Positions 49,684 through 51,000 of a stretch of 51,000 bases of DNA are shown one piece after another. Numbering within the stretch: position 1 is the first letter of the stretch; each line of letters opens with the position of its first letter. Location of the stretch: assembly GCA_905221605.1 (NCBI GenBank), contig CAJNDS010002753.1, forward strand, positions 1 to 51,000, in the 5' to 3' direction. This DNA is from Symbiodinium natans (lineage: Eukaryota > Sar > Dinophyceae > Suessiales > Symbiodiniaceae). Position numbers and translations under genes: made by a program. The notes under the pieces were generated by a model. That model had not been told where the DNA came from, ran no database searches, and worked only from the letters and a program-made list of their open reading frames with translations.

Positions 49684-49803
49684 CTACGTATTGCTTAAGA
49701 GCCCCCCCCCTCCAAAAACAAAAACACATTCTTCCTTATAAGGGCAATATAGGCTGCGGGTTAGTTTCCTTGATTTCTTGGGTGGTTCTTAAGCAAGTAG
49801 TAG
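49684..49803. mobile_element. MITE family C, copy 4
   Basis: Ends ctacgtattgcttaagagc and gttcttaagcaagtagtag. TCAT directly outside both ends. Confidence 0.85.
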
Positions 49804-49924
49804 TCATACTAAGACCATCTGATGTGCTACATATCCTGCGAGAAAATAGGCAGCGCAGATCTTTTGATTGCTGAATTTCAGGCGCAGCTGCAAGCCACAG
49901 AACAGACGGTCCCAGCTTCAAGGC

Positions 49925-50268
49925 CAAAGAGCCCAATACCTCTTGGTAACGGCATATACCTTCAATCAGATTCTGGATCCCTTTTTAATTTATAACTTAT
50001 GGACTTATGGTATATCCTTTGAGTAAAGGGTTTAGGGAACGGCATATACCTTCAATCAAATTCTGGACCCCTTTTTAATTAATGGTATATCCTTTGAGTA
50101 AAGGGTTTAGGGAACGGCATATACCTTCAATCAAATTCTGGACCCCTTTTTAATTAATGGTATATCCTTTGAGTAAAGGGTTTAGGGAACGGCATATACC
50201 TTCAATCAAATTCTGGACCCCTTTTTACTTAATGGTATATCCTTTGAGTAAAGGGTATTGGGCTCTTT
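49925..50268. mobile_element. MITE family E with an internal 75-bp tandem repeat
   Basis: Starts aagagcccaatacctcttgg and ends aagggtattgggctcttt. Inside, ggcatataccttcaatcaaattctggacccctttttaattaatggtatatcctttgagtaaagggtttagggaac repeats at 50041, 50116 and 50191 (period 75), plus a less similar first unit at about 49950. Confidence 0.9.
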
Positions 50269-50297
50269 GAGACAGAAACATCATCCAAGGTACGTTC

Positions 50298-50329
50298 AGA
50301 CTGCGCGGGTGACTCTGCCAACCTGCCAA
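50298..50329 (+). CDS. candidate short exon
   Basis: Acceptor gtacgttcag, frame TARVTLPTCQ, donor gtcctt. Confidence 0.25.
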
Positions 50330-50900
50330 GGTCCTTCTCTAGTCGTCTTACTTTCCTTGTGGGGGTTTAGGAGGCAAACCGGCAAAACCCCGAGACACCT
50401 TAAGACCCTAAGACCCTTAAACGCTAAGCCCTAGGCGAATTAAATCCTAAGGTTTTCTGATCTGCGCGTGAGGGAAGCAGGATGGGCTTCCAGACCCTGA
50501 TCATCCCAAAATCACCCCTATAAAGGGCCCGCCCATTTGAAGGATCGTCGGAAATCGTAGAGCCTAGAAACCCCAAAAGCCCTGTAAGCCCGAAGCAATC
50601 CTTATGCACCCTCAACCCCAAAGTCCTAAACCCTAAGTGAACCTCGTGAACCCCACCTACAAGCACTAAAAAAGCCGGCTATCTACAGAACTTTCGGACA
50701 GGGCCGCTGGGAAAATTCATTTCTCAGGAGGGATCCCCCCCCCCCCCTCCAGGGATCTTACCGGAAGGGGGGGTTCATTCATGGGTAGGTATCTAGGAAC
50801 CTTAGGGAAGCTTGGGGAGCCTCAGGGAGTAGTAGGGAGTATTCGGGAACCCTGGGTTGCATACCCCCCTTGAACTCCCCTCCCTTAAGAGAACCCGATA
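50330..50900. other. unassigned 3' flank
   Basis: Degenerate CCCTAAG-type sequence (50390-50440, 50570-50650), a C14 run at 50736-50749, and short ggaacctt/gggagcct/gggagtat repeats at 50790-50860. No exon called. Confidence 0.4.
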
Positions 50901-50903
50901 GGT

Positions 50904-50976
50904 AACCCTAAACCCTAAACCCTAAACCCTAAACCCTAAACCCTAAACCCTAAACCCTAAACCCTAAACCCTAAAC
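50904..50976. repeat. pure CCCTAAA array
   Basis: Ten perfect heptamers near the right edge. The sequence continues beyond with CCCTCAAA variants, so this is an interstitial array, not shown to be a chromosome end. Confidence 0.95.
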
Positions 50977-51000
50977 AGTTAACCCTCAAACCCGACACCC

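Noticed and set aside
1-51000. A true chromosome end (telomere)
   Set aside because: Heptamers occur in both orientations in short blocks throughout, between exons. No long terminal array in one orientation is present.

Overview
This window looks like nuclear DNA of a dinoflagellate. Four things in the sequence point there. (1) A 21-nt match to the dinoflagellate spliced leader lies at 4481-4501, followed at once by a decayed, truncated second leader copy. That is the usual mark of a trans-spliced mRNA copied back into the genome. (2) Telomere-type heptamers (TTTAGGG / CCCTAAA) are scattered through the whole window. (3) Recognisable genes are cut into exons of about 20-120 nt. (4) Many introns can only be read with GC-AG ends, which dinoflagellates are known to use. 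I see no bacterial-type genes, rRNA, tRNA or CRISPR array. Most long open frames are repeat artefacts.

Layout. 1-12 kb: heptamer tracts, inverted-repeat (MITE-like) elements, isolated candidate exons, and the spliced-leader retrocopy (4481 to about 5.3 kb). 12.3-17 kb: a plus-strand multi-exon gene of unknown function, read as a phase-consistent chain of twelve exons ending in a stop. 18.3-19.6 kb: three loose candidate exons. 19.74-23.23 kb: a large satellite made of TTTAGATAG 9-mers and their reverse complement in hairpin modules, with embedded 31-bp arrays. 23.23-25.64 kb: a roughly 115-bp satellite, interrupted by a six-exon PPPDE (DeSI-type) isopeptidase gene segment. 25.64-27.65 kb: a 55-58-bp satellite with a duplicated block about 970 bp apart that carries a copy of the last PPPDE exon. 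27.65-31.64 kb: a diverged large-unit repeat region rich in GA/CT. 31.7-45.6 kb: heptamer-rich introns around a rhomboid intramembrane serine protease gene; both catalytic residues are visible and the exons run phase-consistently to a TAG stop at 45631. 45.6-51 kb: further candidate exons, microsatellites and MITEs.

The two recognisable genes are unrelated in pathway: a cysteine isopeptidase acting on ubiquitin/SUMO-like conjugates, and a membrane serine protease. What links the region is its architecture. Introns are filled with telomere-like repeats and at least ten families of small terminal-inverted-repeat elements. Several splice donors lie in a TTTAGGG tract (GTTTAGGG) or match an element terminus. 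Exon coordinates come from reading frame, phase and AG/GT/GC boundaries by eye; no transcript evidence was available.
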